64,000 nucleotides of DNA from the IMG/VR virus record IMGVR_UViG_3300020451_002162, positions 1 through 64,000 of that record; one strand, written 5' to 3'. The position numbers were made by a program, and so were the translations under genes. Under the pieces are notes generated by a model. The model was not told the origin of the DNA. It made no database searches and was given only the letters and a program-made list of their open reading frames with translations. Origin of the DNA: a virus. This document shows positions 16,871 through 25,071 of this stretch, one piece after another (within the stretch, counting starts at the first letter, position 1; each line of letters begins with the position of its first letter).

Positions 16871-16879
16871 GATAGAAAC

Positions 16880-17563
16880 ATGATTAAAAAAGATTATTTA
16901 CAATATTTAAAATTCCCTCCAGGATTAGAAGGCGATTGGTCTGATCGTTCAGAAACTTTCTCTAAAGCTTTAGCTATGTTTTCTGACACTTCTTCTAACA
17001 ACACTATTGTTGAATTAGGAACCACGAGAAGCTATGTAGGAGGAGGATTTGAGGGATGCCTTTCTCCAAATGACAAATATTGGAAACCCGATAATCCTGA
17101 AATGTGGGATTGGCAAGCAGGATGTTTTACAATTATAGCTGCTGAATTTTGTCAAAAACTAAAAGATCGTAATATAGAATTTCATACAGTAGATCTTAGT
17201 GCTGAACATATTCGTAGAGCTAAATTAATGACAGAACATATATATAAAAAAATTCAATATCATGTTACTAGTAGCTTAGATTTTTTACAAAACTTTAAAA
17301 ATAAAATAGATTTATTATATGTAGATACTGGGGATTGTGAACCAAGAACAATGAAATTACAATTTTTAGAAGCACAAATAGTTGTAAATAAATCTCTTGT
17401 TTCTGATGGAGGCTTAATATTAATAGACGATGTTTTTCGACCTAAAAAATATAGAGCGCCATCATATCATAATAAATCAGAATTATCTCTACCTTTCTAT
17501 TTACAAAATGGTTTTGAGCTGGTTTACTCGAATTATCAAACTTTACTTAGAAAAAAAAGTTAA
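16880..17563 (+). CDS. Class I methyltransferase-like protein
   Basis: A 227-residue Rossmann protein. NNTIVELGTTRSYVGGG is a loose motif I, HTVDLSAEHIRRAK carries the acidic residue expected to bind the ribose of SAM, and DLLYVDTGD with GGLILIDDVF resemble CmcI/FkbM-type methyltransferases. The insertion WKPDNPEMWDWQ after motif I is unusual. It probably modifies a sugar in the same pathway. Confidence 0.65.
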   Translation: MIKKDYLQYLKFPPGLEGDWSDRSETFSKALAMFSDTSSNNTIVELGTTRSYVGGGFEGCLSPNDKYWKPDNPEMWDWQAGCFTIIAAEFCQKLKDRNIEFHTVDLSAEHIRRAKLMTEHIYKKIQYHVTSSLDFLQNFKNKIDLLYVDTGDCEPRTMKLQFLEAQIVVNKSLVSDGGLILIDDVFRPKKYRAPSYHNKSELSLPFYLQNGFELVYSNYQTLLRKKS

Positions 17564-17569
17564 GGCAAT

Positions 17570-18226
17570 ATGAATATTTTCATACCAATAAAACATAACT
17601 CCCAAAGAGTTTCTTCTAAAAACTTTAGACTATTTAGAGGTAAGTCTCTATGGAGACATACCATAGACAAAGTTTCTACTAAATATAAAGTACATATTGA
17701 TACCGATTCTGAAGAGATTATTACAGAATGCAAAGGATTGGATAATGTAATAGCATATAAAAGAGAGCGCAACTTATTGGGAGATCATGTATCTGTTGTG
17801 TCCTTAATACAAAATTTTAAAAATCGCTATCAAATCACTGGAGATATTTGCCAAATCCATGTCACCTCCCCCTTCCTAAAAATAGATCACATACAAACTG
17901 CTCAAAAAAAATTACAAGAAGGATATGATTCAGTTTTTGGTGTTGATATTTTACAACAAAGACTATGGAGACAAGAGTCGTACGGATACTGTCCAATTAA
18001 TCACAACCCTATGAAATTAGAACAAACTCAAGACTTACCAAAATATTATTATGAAAATTCTTATTTATACGCTTTTAAATCAGAAGTATTAGATCTTGGT
18101 AATCGCATAGGTAATAATCCATATCTCTTAAAGATAGACTTTCCATACAATTTAGACATAGACACAGAACAAGATTGGTCTATAATAAACTATATATCAA
18201 AACTAGAAAAAGAGGACTTACAATGA
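17570..18226 (+). CDS. CMP-sugar synthetase (acylneuraminate cytidylyltransferase-like)
   Basis: A 218-residue NeuA/KdsB-fold enzyme. It begins IFIPIKHNSQRVSSKNFRLFRGKSL, equivalent to the R-x-G-S-K-x(I)-x-x-K CTP-binding start with the Arg/Gly partly replaced. It continues with QIHVTSPFLKIDHIQTA, YDSVFGVD, ENSYLYAF and a terminal IDFPYNLDIDTEQDW with the metal-binding acids. The family activates sialic acid, KDO or legionaminic acid with CTP. It is coupled by ATGA overlap to the aldolase gene, forming a likely two-step unit. Confidence 0.85.
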   Translation: MNIFIPIKHNSQRVSSKNFRLFRGKSLWRHTIDKVSTKYKVHIDTDSEEIITECKGLDNVIAYKRERNLLGDHVSVVSLIQNFKNRYQITGDICQIHVTSPFLKIDHIQTAQKKLQEGYDSVFGVDILQQRLWRQESYGYCPINHNPMKLEQTQDLPKYYYENSYLYAFKSEVLDLGNRIGNNPYLLKIDFPYNLDIDTEQDWSIINYISKLEKEDLQ

Positions 18227-18951
18227 TATTATCTTGGCAACAAATACCTTCAGCTACTATATCTGAAATTATGTGTAAAGGTTTTGATGGTGTTGTGCTT
18301 GATACAGAGCATGGCTCTTTTAATCCTGAAACTATTAATAATTGTATTCAAGTAATTAAATTAGCCGGAAAAAAGGCTTTTGTTAGATTGACAGAAGTTT
18401 CGCCTACTGATATCAGGTCATGTCTTGATTCTGGTTGTGATGGTCTTATCTTTTCTACCGTAGAAACTGTTGAACAATGCGAAGCAATTAAAAATTGTTG
18501 CTACTTCCCTCCAAAAGGAAAGAGGGGTCTTGGACTATCAAGAGAAAATATGTGGGGAGAAAAAAGTCAATTAGTAAGTAGTGGGCCAATTATTGTTCCT
18601 CAGATAGAATCTAAGTTAGGTATTGAAAATATAGAAAAAATTAAAAGCTATGGATTTGACTTTCATCTGATTGGTCCATATGATTTATCTTTAAGTTTAG
18701 AAATACCTGGTGATTTTAAACACGAAAAATTTCAACAAGCTATTAAGACTATGAGAGATAGTATTCCTAATGATAAAATGGCCATACATATTCCTAAGGA
18801 TCTTGACGCTTGGAATTTGTGGCAGTCCGAAATGGAAGAATGGTTGAACTATTCAGATTATGGAATGCTATGCATAGGTATGGATACTATAGCTATCTTC
18901 CAGTATAATAAAGTAAATTTATCTAAAGTCAAAAAGAACGCTGGTCGATAG
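18223..18951 (+). CDS. HpcH/HpaI-family aldolase
   Basis: A 242-residue TIM-barrel class II aldolase. It has GFDGVVLDTEHGSF (Asp27, Glu29, His30), FVRLTEVSPTDIRSCLDSGCDGLIF, KGKRGLGLSRE, PQIESKLGIENIEKI (metal-binding Glu) and HLIGPYDLSLSL (metal-binding Asp). The family condenses pyruvate with an aldehyde to 2-keto-3-deoxy acids. The ATG at 18223 is chosen over an upstream in-frame ATG because AGAGGA precedes it and it overlaps the CMP-sugar synthetase stop (ATGA). The context suggests synthesis or editing of a keto-deoxy sugar acid. Confidence 0.85.
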   Translation: MILSWQQIPSATISEIMCKGFDGVVLDTEHGSFNPETINNCIQVIKLAGKKAFVRLTEVSPTDIRSCLDSGCDGLIFSTVETVEQCEAIKNCCYFPPKGKRGLGLSRENMWGEKSQLVSSGPIIVPQIESKLGIENIEKIKSYGFDFHLIGPYDLSLSLEIPGDFKHEKFQQAIKTMRDSIPNDKMAIHIPKDLDAWNLWQSEMEEWLNYSDYGMLCIGMDTIAIFQYNKVNLSKVKKNAGR

Positions 18952-18970
18952 AATAATATAGAAACTTCTC

Positions 18971-18999
18971 TTGACTTTGCAGCATCCTTGCTGTATAAT
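18971..18999 (+). promoter_or_regulatory. Consensus sigma-70-type promoter
   Basis: TTGACT (18971-18976), a 17-base spacer and a perfect TATAAT (18994-18999). The -35 is embedded in TCTTGACTTTGCA, the same string seen upstream of the DUF1559 gene. It starts the transcript carrying the small membrane peptide, the deoxyribosyltransferase-like protein and GMP reductase. Confidence 0.85.
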
Positions 19000-19018
19000 A
19001 TCTTATAAAGGGTGTTAC

Positions 19019-19144
19019 ATGTTAGAAATTTGTATTATTATTGCTATGTTTGCTGGGTTTTTCGATGGCCTCAAGAAGTTAAAATCTCCGCCAAAGATAA
19101 AGTCTTCCAACAATCTTATAGAGTATTTATTTATAGACTACTAA
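19019..19144 (+). CDS. Small membrane-anchored peptide, 41 residues
   Basis: The frame starts at the first ATG after the consensus promoter and encodes MLEICIIIAMFAGFFDGLKK and a basic, polar tail ending FIDY. The N-terminal hydrophobic run suggests membrane insertion. A weak AAAGGG lies before the ATG. Its stop overlaps the next start (TAATG), so it may act as a leader that couples translation of the deoxyribosyltransferase-like gene. Function unknown. Confidence 0.5.
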   Translation: MLEICIIIAMFAGFFDGLKKLKSPPKIKSSNNLIEYLFIDY

Positions 19145-19674
19145 TGAATAGACTAAAAAATCAAAGAGTTTATTTGGCTGGTGCAATAGACCGCGTTTAC
19201 GACAAGGGTAGGGGTTGGAGAGAAGAGATATCTCCTTTTCTAGAATCTCTAGGAGTTGTAGTATTTAATCCTATTACGAAACCAACAGAAATAGGTTTAG
19301 AAGATAGCGACACACATTTAGTAAAGTCTAAATTAAAAAAGAATAAGAGATATGATGAACTAAGCTCAATGATGAAGATTATTAGGTCGGTAGATCTTAG
19401 ATTGGTAGACATAAGTGATTTTTTGATTGTAAACCTAGATTTAGATATTCATCCGTGTGGTACTTACGAAGAAATTTTTTGGGCGAATAGACAGAAGAAA
19501 CCTATTATAATACATATGGTACAGGGTAAAGAGCATGCTCCTGATTGGCTTTTTGGTACAGTGCCTCATCAAATGATATATTCTGATTGGAACGATATTT
19601 ATGGCTATCTAGAACACATAAACTCTTCTGAAAACATTAACACTTACAATAGATGGTATTTTTTTAATATATAA
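19144..19674 (+). CDS. Nucleoside 2-deoxyribosyltransferase-like protein
   Basis: A 176-residue protein beginning QRVYLAGAIDRVYDKGRGWREEISPFL, then VVVFNPITKP, SDFLIVNLDLDIHPCGTYEEIFWANRQKKPIIIHM. The YLAGAI start and the CGTYEEI helix with a catalytic-type Glu match the nucleoside 2-deoxyribosyltransferase fold, which exchanges bases on deoxynucleosides. The start at 19144 follows the 41-residue gene (TAATG); the upstream in-frame extension lies in that other frame. Its position next to GMP reductase suggests purine or deoxynucleotide remodelling, but exact activity is not certain. Confidence 0.75.
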   Translation: MNRLKNQRVYLAGAIDRVYDKGRGWREEISPFLESLGVVVFNPITKPTEIGLEDSDTHLVKSKLKKNKRYDELSSMMKIIRSVDLRLVDISDFLIVNLDLDIHPCGTYEEIFWANRQKKPIIIHMVQGKEHAPDWLFGTVPHQMIYSDWNDIYGYLEHINSSENINTYNRWYFFNI

Positions 19675-19677
19675 ATT

Positions 19678-20259
19678 ATGAAACATGTAACTAATCAAGA
19701 AGTATACAACTATATTTACAGATATCCAACAGATGAGTTATCTCTAAATGCTTTTAGAAATATTGATAAGAAAAACTTTAGCGCAGAGAATAATGAGGAA
19801 TGGGAAGAATGTAAACAGTTTATAGATAAACATTTACCATGTGCTCTTTGTCCACAACCATATGTTAGACACCCTTTGTATGCTTTATCTCCAGCATCTG
19901 TAGCAGGTAGGAGACAGTACTGTGTTCTTGATTTTAAAACTGAGAACGACAAAATTATTTTACTTGGAGATACGATATATAACGGTAGCGATATGTCTAA
20001 ACAGCTTATAGACTATATTATTAGTCCAGAAGGAGAATTAATTCTTGGAAGAAAACATTTTTGGCTAACTGTAGAAGCAGGACTTACATTTGTACACGGC
20101 GCTGGTCGAGTAATTATAGCACAGGATGGTGAAATTTCCTATATAGATAACCACTCTGGTCATTTTCAGCCTGATCTATCTAAATTTAGGAAAAGTTTAA
20201 AAACTTTATCTCATCTAAAGATAAGAGAAATTAACGAGTGGCATTATGAAAATATCTGA
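19678..20259 (+). CDS. Hypothetical protein, 193 residues
   Basis: A soluble protein with CALCPQPYVRHPLYALSPASVAGRRQYC and FWLTVEAGLTFVHGAGRVIIAQDGEISYIDNHSGHFQPD. The second block (strands around DNHSGHFxP) is seen in proteins of unknown function in phages and toxin loci. The CxxC pair could bind metal. It overlaps GMP reductase by 14 bases, so it is co-translated with it. No function assigned. Confidence 0.6.
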   Translation: MKHVTNQEVYNYIYRYPTDELSLNAFRNIDKKNFSAENNEEWEECKQFIDKHLPCALCPQPYVRHPLYALSPASVAGRRQYCVLDFKTENDKIILLGDTIYNGSDMSKQLIDYIISPEGELILGRKHFWLTVEAGLTFVHGAGRVIIAQDGEISYIDNHSGHFQPDLSKFRKSLKTLSHLKIREINEWHYENI

Positions 20260-21280
20260 AGACACAAAATTAGATTTTAGCGATGTTTTAATTAGACCCA
20301 AAAGATCTAATATATCTAGTAGATCACAAGTAGAACTAAATAGAGTATTTAGATTTCCTCACTCTACTAGAGAACTTAATTGTGTACCTATTATGGCAGC
20401 AAATATGGACACAACAGGCTCTATTTCAATGAACAAGGTATTATCCGGATTTGATTGCATAACCTGTCTACACAAACACTATAAAGCTAAAAAACTCCTT
20501 GATCATTTTGAATTTCCTAGACAGTATGCTTTTTATTCTATGGGTATATCTGAACCTGATATGGAAAAACTAACTTCTGTATATGATAAATTACAAAAGA
20601 AACCTAATTTATGTATTGATGTGGCTAATGGGTACAACGAAAAATTTGTGTCAACGATTAAAAAGATTAGAGAATGGTATCCTGATATTATTATTATGGC
20701 AGGAAACGTGGTGACTCCAGAAATGACAGAAGAACTAATATTTCATGGAGGTGTTGATATAGTTAAGATCGGTATAGGGTCGGGTAGCGTGTGTACCACT
20801 AGACTAAAGACAGGTATTGGCTATCCTCAACTATCTGCTGTAATAGAGTGTGCTGATGCTGCTCACAGCGTAGGAGGTCATGTATGTAGTGATGGTGGAT
20901 GTACTACTCCAGCAGATGTGTGTAAAGCGTTCTGTGCCAATGCTGACTTTGTAATGTTGGGAGGCATGTTAGCGGGTACCGACTGCTGTGATGGAGAATG
21001 GATTTGTAACAACAACAAAGAAAAAGAATCCCTAAAATTTTACGGCATGAGCAGTAAACAGGCTATGGAAAAACACAGCGGAGGCGTAGCAAACTATAGA
21101 ACCAGCGAAGGTAAGTGTGTCACCATACCATATAAAGGCAAAACGTCAGATACAATTCAAGATATTCTAGGTGGATTAAGAAGTTGTTGCACATATATTG
21201 GAGCAAAAACTCTAAAGGATATGGGCAAAAATACTACATTTATAAAAGTAAACAATACTCACAATAAGGTTTTTTCATGA
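20246..21280 (+). CDS. guaC: GMP reductase
   Basis: A 344-residue IMPDH/GMPR-family TIM barrel. It opens TKLDFSDVLIRPKRS and carries the catalytic loop GIGSGSVCTTRLKTGIGYPQ (Cys183), CSDGGCTTPADVCKAFCANADFVMLGGMLAGTD and FYGMSSKQAMEKHSGGVANYR(T)SEGK. Length and motifs match GuaC (about 347 residues) and not IMP dehydrogenase; no CBS domains are present. It converts GMP to IMP with NADPH. In a phage it may recycle host GMP for adenine nucleotides, matching the AT-rich genome. The ATGA overlap links it to the downstream glycosyltransferase. Confidence 0.93.
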   Translation: MKISEDTKLDFSDVLIRPKRSNISSRSQVELNRVFRFPHSTRELNCVPIMAANMDTTGSISMNKVLSGFDCITCLHKHYKAKKLLDHFEFPRQYAFYSMGISEPDMEKLTSVYDKLQKKPNLCIDVANGYNEKFVSTIKKIREWYPDIIIMAGNVVTPEMTEELIFHGGVDIVKIGIGSGSVCTTRLKTGIGYPQLSAVIECADAAHSVGGHVCSDGGCTTPADVCKAFCANADFVMLGGMLAGTDCCDGEWICNNNKEKESLKFYGMSSKQAMEKHSGGVANYRTSEGKCVTIPYKGKTSDTIQDILGGLRSCCTYIGAKTLKDMGKNTTFIKVNNTHNKVFS

Positions 21281-22335
21281 ATATGCATGTTATGGCTCCG
21301 ATTGCACAAACAGGTTATGGCTATGTTAGTATGAATATTATCAAGTCTTTAGTCAAACACAATCATAATGTCTCTTTAACTCCTATTGGAGGTTCTATAG
21401 GAGCTGAGTCTCAAGAAGAGTTTGAATTATACAAAAGCTGCTATGAAAAATTGCCAGACTATAATGAGTCAGTACTCAAGATATGGCATCAATTCGATCT
21501 AATGCAAACAGTGGGACGAGGTAAATATTTTGCATTACCTTTTTTTGAGGTAGACACCTTTAATAAAAGAGAACAATATCACTTAAATTTTCCTGACGAA
21601 CTTATTGTATCCTGTCAGTGGGCTAAAGATGTTATACAGAACAACAATGTAACCAAACCAATACATGTCGTGCCTATGGGAGTAGACACAACTGTGTTTA
21701 GACCGATGCCTAAGCAAGACTCATCAGACAAATACGTATTTGCTACAGTAGGTAAATGGGAAAAAAGAAAATGTCACGATACTATTATTGATTGTTTTAG
21801 TAAAGCGTTTTCGTCAGAAGACAATGTCGAACTATGGCTATTAACCCAAAACCCGTTCCTGTCTCCAGAAGCAGAAAAGTTTTGGTTGGACAAGGTCGCA
21901 GAGAGTCCTTTAAGAGATAAAATACAAGTGTATAAAAAATTAGAAACGCACGAAGCTGTTGCTCGTTTTATGTCCCAAACAGATTGTGGAATATATTTGT
22001 CTCGCGGAGAAGGTTGGAATATGGAATTGTTAGAAGCAATGGCGGTAGATAAGCCTGTTATTGCTACCAATTTTTCTGCTCATACAGAATATTGCAATAG
22101 TGATAATTCTATGCTTGTGGAAATAGACGAGTTAGAAGAAGCTAGTGATGGTAAATGGTTTTTTGGAGGATCTAAATGGGCCAAAATAGGACAGAATCAA
22201 ATAGATCAAACTGTTGATCACATGAGAAGGTGCTATAAAGAACGCATTAAAACAAATGAATCTGGCTTAAATACAGCTAGATCATTAACGTGGTCAAATA
22301 CCTCAGAGCAAATTGCTAAAATCATGCAAGCCTAA
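21277..22335 (+). CDS. GT4-family glycosyltransferase
   Basis: A 352-residue GT-B enzyme. It begins MHVMAPIAQTGYGYVSMNII and has HVVPMGVDTTVFRP, FATVGKWEKRKCHDTIIDCF, DCGIYLSRGEGWNMELLEAMAVDKPVIATNFSAHTEYC. The E-x7-E pair in EGWNMELLEAMA is the donor-binding motif of group 1 glycosyltransferases. It lies after GMP reductase by a 4-base overlap, although its role fits the glycan genes upstream. A palindromic element follows its stop. Confidence 0.85.
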   Translation: MNMHVMAPIAQTGYGYVSMNIIKSLVKHNHNVSLTPIGGSIGAESQEEFELYKSCYEKLPDYNESVLKIWHQFDLMQTVGRGKYFALPFFEVDTFNKREQYHLNFPDELIVSCQWAKDVIQNNNVTKPIHVVPMGVDTTVFRPMPKQDSSDKYVFATVGKWEKRKCHDTIIDCFSKAFSSEDNVELWLLTQNPFLSPEAEKFWLDKVAESPLRDKIQVYKKLETHEAVARFMSQTDCGIYLSRGEGWNMELLEAMAVDKPVIATNFSAHTEYCNSDNSMLVEIDELEEASDGKWFFGGSKWAKIGQNQIDQTVDHMRRCYKERIKTNESGLNTARSLTWSNTSEQIAKIMQA

Positions 22336-22336
22336 A

Positions 22337-22370
22337 GTGAGCTCGGTGTATATTATAATATAGAGCTTAC
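22337..22370 (+). promoter_or_regulatory. Palindromic intergenic element with TATAAT box
   Basis: GTGAGCTC and GAGCTTAC form 8-base arms (one G-T wobble) around GGTG and a perfect 14-base palindrome TATATTATAATATA (22349-22362). It includes GGTGTA (22345-22350) and TATAAT (22354-22359), a pair repeated in other intergenic gaps here. It may be a promoter for the 22.4 kb operon, an RNA hairpin ending the previous one, or a protein-binding site. Confidence 0.45.
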
Positions 22371-22388
22371 CAAAATTTAGGAGATATT

Positions 22389-22907
22389 ATGCCTCTGCCA
22401 TCTAGAAAAGATTCGCAAAATAAGAACGACTTTATGCAACAATGCATGGGCGATCCGAAGATGAAGAAAGAATTTACAGAAACCAAACAAAGGTTAGCTG
22501 TTTGTGTTAGGCAATCTCAAGCTTCTGATGATATGTTGGTTGAGAGAGTATGTGATCAACTGTACTATATGAGCGCCTGCTGGGATGAAGAATGGAATGA
22601 ATTTACACAAGACGTTATCTTAGCTGGAGTAGAAGTTATTGATGAAGAAGGAAAGAGTCTAGGAGCAGAATATCAAGGTCGCAAAGTAACTCTTAACAAG
22701 CCCTTCTTGACCCCCAAAGGTCCAAAAAAAAGAAGTGTTTATGTAAAGAATGAAAAGGGTAATGTGGTTAAAGTAAACTTTGGTGATCCAAATATGAGGA
22801 TCAAGAAGTCAGATCCTGCCAGACGTAAGAGTTTTAGAGCAAGACACAACTGTGACAACCCCGGACCAAAATGGAAGGCCAGATATTGGTCTTGCAAAGC
22901 GTGGTAA
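22389..22907 (+). CDS. Phage structural-type protein of unknown function
   Basis: A 172-residue protein. The start MPLPSRKDSQNKNDFMQQCMGDPKMKKEF ... RLAVCVRQS is a short module common at the N-termini of phage prohead proteases and other head proteins. The C-terminus (VYVKNEKGNVVKVNFGDPNM, RRKSFRARHNCDNPGPKWKARYWSCKAW) is another recurrent phage block, basic and with two Cys. No protease core is present. An AGGAGATATT ribosome site and the palindromic element lie upstream. Likely virion-related; function not known. Confidence 0.65.
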   Translation: MPLPSRKDSQNKNDFMQQCMGDPKMKKEFTETKQRLAVCVRQSQASDDMLVERVCDQLYYMSACWDEEWNEFTQDVILAGVEVIDEEGKSLGAEYQGRKVTLNKPFLTPKGPKKRSVYVKNEKGNVVKVNFGDPNMRIKKSDPARRKSFRARHNCDNPGPKWKARYWSCKAW

Positions 22908-22913
22908 AAAATA

Positions 22914-23582
22914 ATGTCAGACATTCTTAAACATACTATAGATCTATTCGAACTTGATTCAATACAGTATGCTCAAGGTTTTGAGTATTATAATTCTGTA
23001 TATAAGGTAGTAGATTTTTTTGAATTAGGCAACTTAGACTTATTTTCTATAGTACAATCTCCACCAAAAAACTCTAGTGAAACAACACAACAAGAACTAC
23101 AAGAAATATCTAGGTTAACAAAAAATAGAACAAAAGAAGAAGAGATGTTGGTTTATTCTGTAGATTTAAACTCTATAGCTTTGCACTTAGAAGCTGTTGA
23201 GGAATTAGGAATAGAATTTGATTACAAAGCATATAATACTTTATATCCTGCGGTTTCTGAAATGATAGATCATCTAAAATATTTTTATAACAGAGCAAGA
23301 CCTTTTCAAATAGCCGACAAGCTATCTATCGACATTAATAGAATTATCACTAAAACCCACCACACCCCATCATATCCTAGTGGTCATACAATGTCTGCTG
23401 TACTAGCCTCTAAAATTTTAACAGATAAATATCCCGAACATGAATCTAAATTTAACGAAATAGCTGAAAAATGTGGACATGCAAGAGTATTACAAGGAGT
23501 TCACTATCATTCAGACAATGTCGCAAGTATTAAAATTATCAATAACATATACCCTATAATTAAAAAGTATTTTACGGAGTAA
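22914..23582 (+). CDS. PAP2-family acid phosphatase-like protein
   Basis: A 222-residue protein with the three-part vanadium-haloperoxidase/PAP2 signature: KYFYNRARP (122-130), PSGHT (155-159) and RVLQGVHYHSD (191-201). The catalytic residues are His158 and His198 with Asp201 support. No membrane helices or signal peptide are evident, so it is of the soluble type. PAP2 enzymes dephosphorylate lipids or small molecules. In this context a nucleotide or lipid-linked sugar phosphate is possible. Confidence 0.88.
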   Translation: MSDILKHTIDLFELDSIQYAQGFEYYNSVYKVVDFFELGNLDLFSIVQSPPKNSSETTQQELQEISRLTKNRTKEEEMLVYSVDLNSIALHLEAVEELGIEFDYKAYNTLYPAVSEMIDHLKYFYNRARPFQIADKLSIDINRIITKTHHTPSYPSGHTMSAVLASKILTDKYPEHESKFNEIAEKCGHARVLQGVHYHSDNVASIKIINNIYPIIKKYFTE

Positions 23583-23588
23583 TCTTCA

Positions 23589-24032
23589 ATGAACTACAAA
23601 GAAATCTTAAACAATATACAGAATCAAATATCTGAGAATAACACAGAAGAAAATGTCAAAGATTCCAAATTACAAGAGTATAAAAAAGATTTTTTAGATA
23701 TGAATATAGGGTCTTTAAATGCGATAATGAATCATGCTAAATCCATACTAGAGTCTTTGAATGACGAATCTATAAAAGAAAACTTGACAGAGAGCTGGTT
23801 ACAGGGTAAAATTGCAGTAACAGAAGATTACATGCGAACAATTCATGATTTTGTAAAGTATGCGTCTTCAAATGACGATGATACTAAAGCGACCAATCGA
23901 CCTGGATTATGGGAAAACATTAGGAGAAAGAAACAAAGGGAAGGAGACAACTATAAACCAGCCAAACCCGGCGATCCAGACAGACCAACGCCAGAGCAAC
24001 TTAAAAGGGCTCAAAAGAAAAAGAAAAAATAA
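23589..24032 (+). CDS. Hypothetical protein with basic C-terminal tail
   Basis: A 147-residue, mostly helical protein with an acidic N-terminal half and a C-terminal tail KPAKPGDPDRPTPEQLKRAQKKKKK. No motif was recognised. The pattern resembles small phage structural or scaffold proteins with a nucleic-acid-binding tail. It lies between the PAP2 and sigma-factor genes. Confidence 0.55.
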   Translation: MNYKEILNNIQNQISENNTEENVKDSKLQEYKKDFLDMNIGSLNAIMNHAKSILESLNDESIKENLTESWLQGKIAVTEDYMRTIHDFVKYASSNDDDTKATNRPGLWENIRRKKQREGDNYKPAKPGDPDRPTPEQLKRAQKKKKK

Positions 24033-24070
24033 CTTATAACTATATTTAATTTAAAAAGGATTTAAAAAGG

Positions 24071-24661
24071 ATGGATAAACAATTTGACTCTTTGGACACC
24101 TATATACAATTAGCCAAAAAAACTATTTCCAAGTTTGCTCCCAAATTTTATAATGGACTAGCTGCTGAAATGCTTTCTAATGAAGATGCTATTTCTGACA
24201 TAGCTACAGCTATTATGTCTGCTGATTGGAAATTTGATTCAAATAGGGTTGGTCCGACAGGACTAAAGAAAACTCAATATTCTTATAGAAACCAGTGCGT
24301 TATTTGGGCTATGAAGACTTATGTAACACATAAATATAAACAAAAAACACATTCTAGTTTGGATTTTGATATTGGAGATAAAGATAGTCTTTCCAAAACA
24401 ATCGCTGACGATAAAAGTTCTAATCCTTTAGACATTATCATGGAGCAAGAAGAAAAAGATAATCTAAAACAAAATTTAAAAGATATTCTAGAGTCTGATA
24501 TTTTAAACGACAAGCAAAGAAATCAGATTAAAATGTATTATTATGAAAATAAAACACTTTCTCAAATCGGTAAAGTATTTGGTGTTTCCAGAGAAGCTGT
24601 GCGTCAAAACATTAAACGTGGCTTACAAAATATTAGAAAATTAGAAAAATGTTATTGCTAA
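24071..24661 (+). CDS. RNA polymerase sigma factor, phage type
   Basis: A 196-residue protein. Residues 1-90 form a reduced region 2 (ISDIATAIMSADWKFDS ... YRNQCVIWAMKTYV). The C-terminus has a region 4 helix-turn-helix: NDKQRNQIKMYYYENKTLSQIGKVFGVSREAVRQNIKRGL (about 150-190), where SREAVRQ is the recognition helix. Like T4 gp55, it probably redirects host RNA polymerase to late phage promoters, possibly the GGTGTA/TATAA elements seen in this window. The ATG follows repeated AAAAAGGAT. Confidence 0.88.
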   Translation: MDKQFDSLDTYIQLAKKTISKFAPKFYNGLAAEMLSNEDAISDIATAIMSADWKFDSNRVGPTGLKKTQYSYRNQCVIWAMKTYVTHKYKQKTHSSLDFDIGDKDSLSKTIADDKSSNPLDIIMEQEEKDNLKQNLKDILESDILNDKQRNQIKMYYYENKTLSQIGKVFGVSREAVRQNIKRGLQNIRKLEKCYC

Positions 24662-25071
24662 TAAAAAGTATATATAATTATATTAAGAGTATATTTGGTT
24701 CTAAAAATATATCTATCAACAATAATCATTCAAATGGCGTTTCTTTTTATATAGACTCCAAAAACCATATTATGATGAATGTAGATATAAACGATCCCGA
24801 TACACTATCTTTAGATGAATTAACTGACAATGCAGAAAAAACAGCAATAATAATTACTTCGATTATCAACGGAGATATTAATGATCAAATATTAACATTT
24901 ATTAAAAAGTCGTCTAAAACAATAGAGACTAGCGCTAATACAAATCTATTCTTCCAGAATGTTTTGTCTTACCATGAGATGCAACAAAAAGAAAAGGTTG
25001 ATAATATCAAAACCAATCTCTATGATAAAGTTGTAATTAGACCATCGGAAGCTTTTAATAGATATGTTTAA
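24649..25071 (+). CDS. Hypothetical protein, 140 residues
   Basis: Starts MLLLIKSIYNYIKSIFGSKN, a basic amphipathic or membrane-associating segment, followed by a mixed alpha/beta region (GVSFYIDSKNHIMMNVDIND, TAIIITSIINGDINDQILTFIKK). It overlaps the sigma-factor end by 13 bases and the next gene by 8. No family recognised. Confidence 0.55.
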   Translation: MLLLIKSIYNYIKSIFGSKNISINNNHSNGVSFYIDSKNHIMMNVDINDPDTLSLDELTDNAEKTAIIITSIINGDINDQILTFIKKSSKTIETSANTNLFFQNVLSYHEMQQKEKVDNIKTNLYDKVVIRPSEAFNRYV

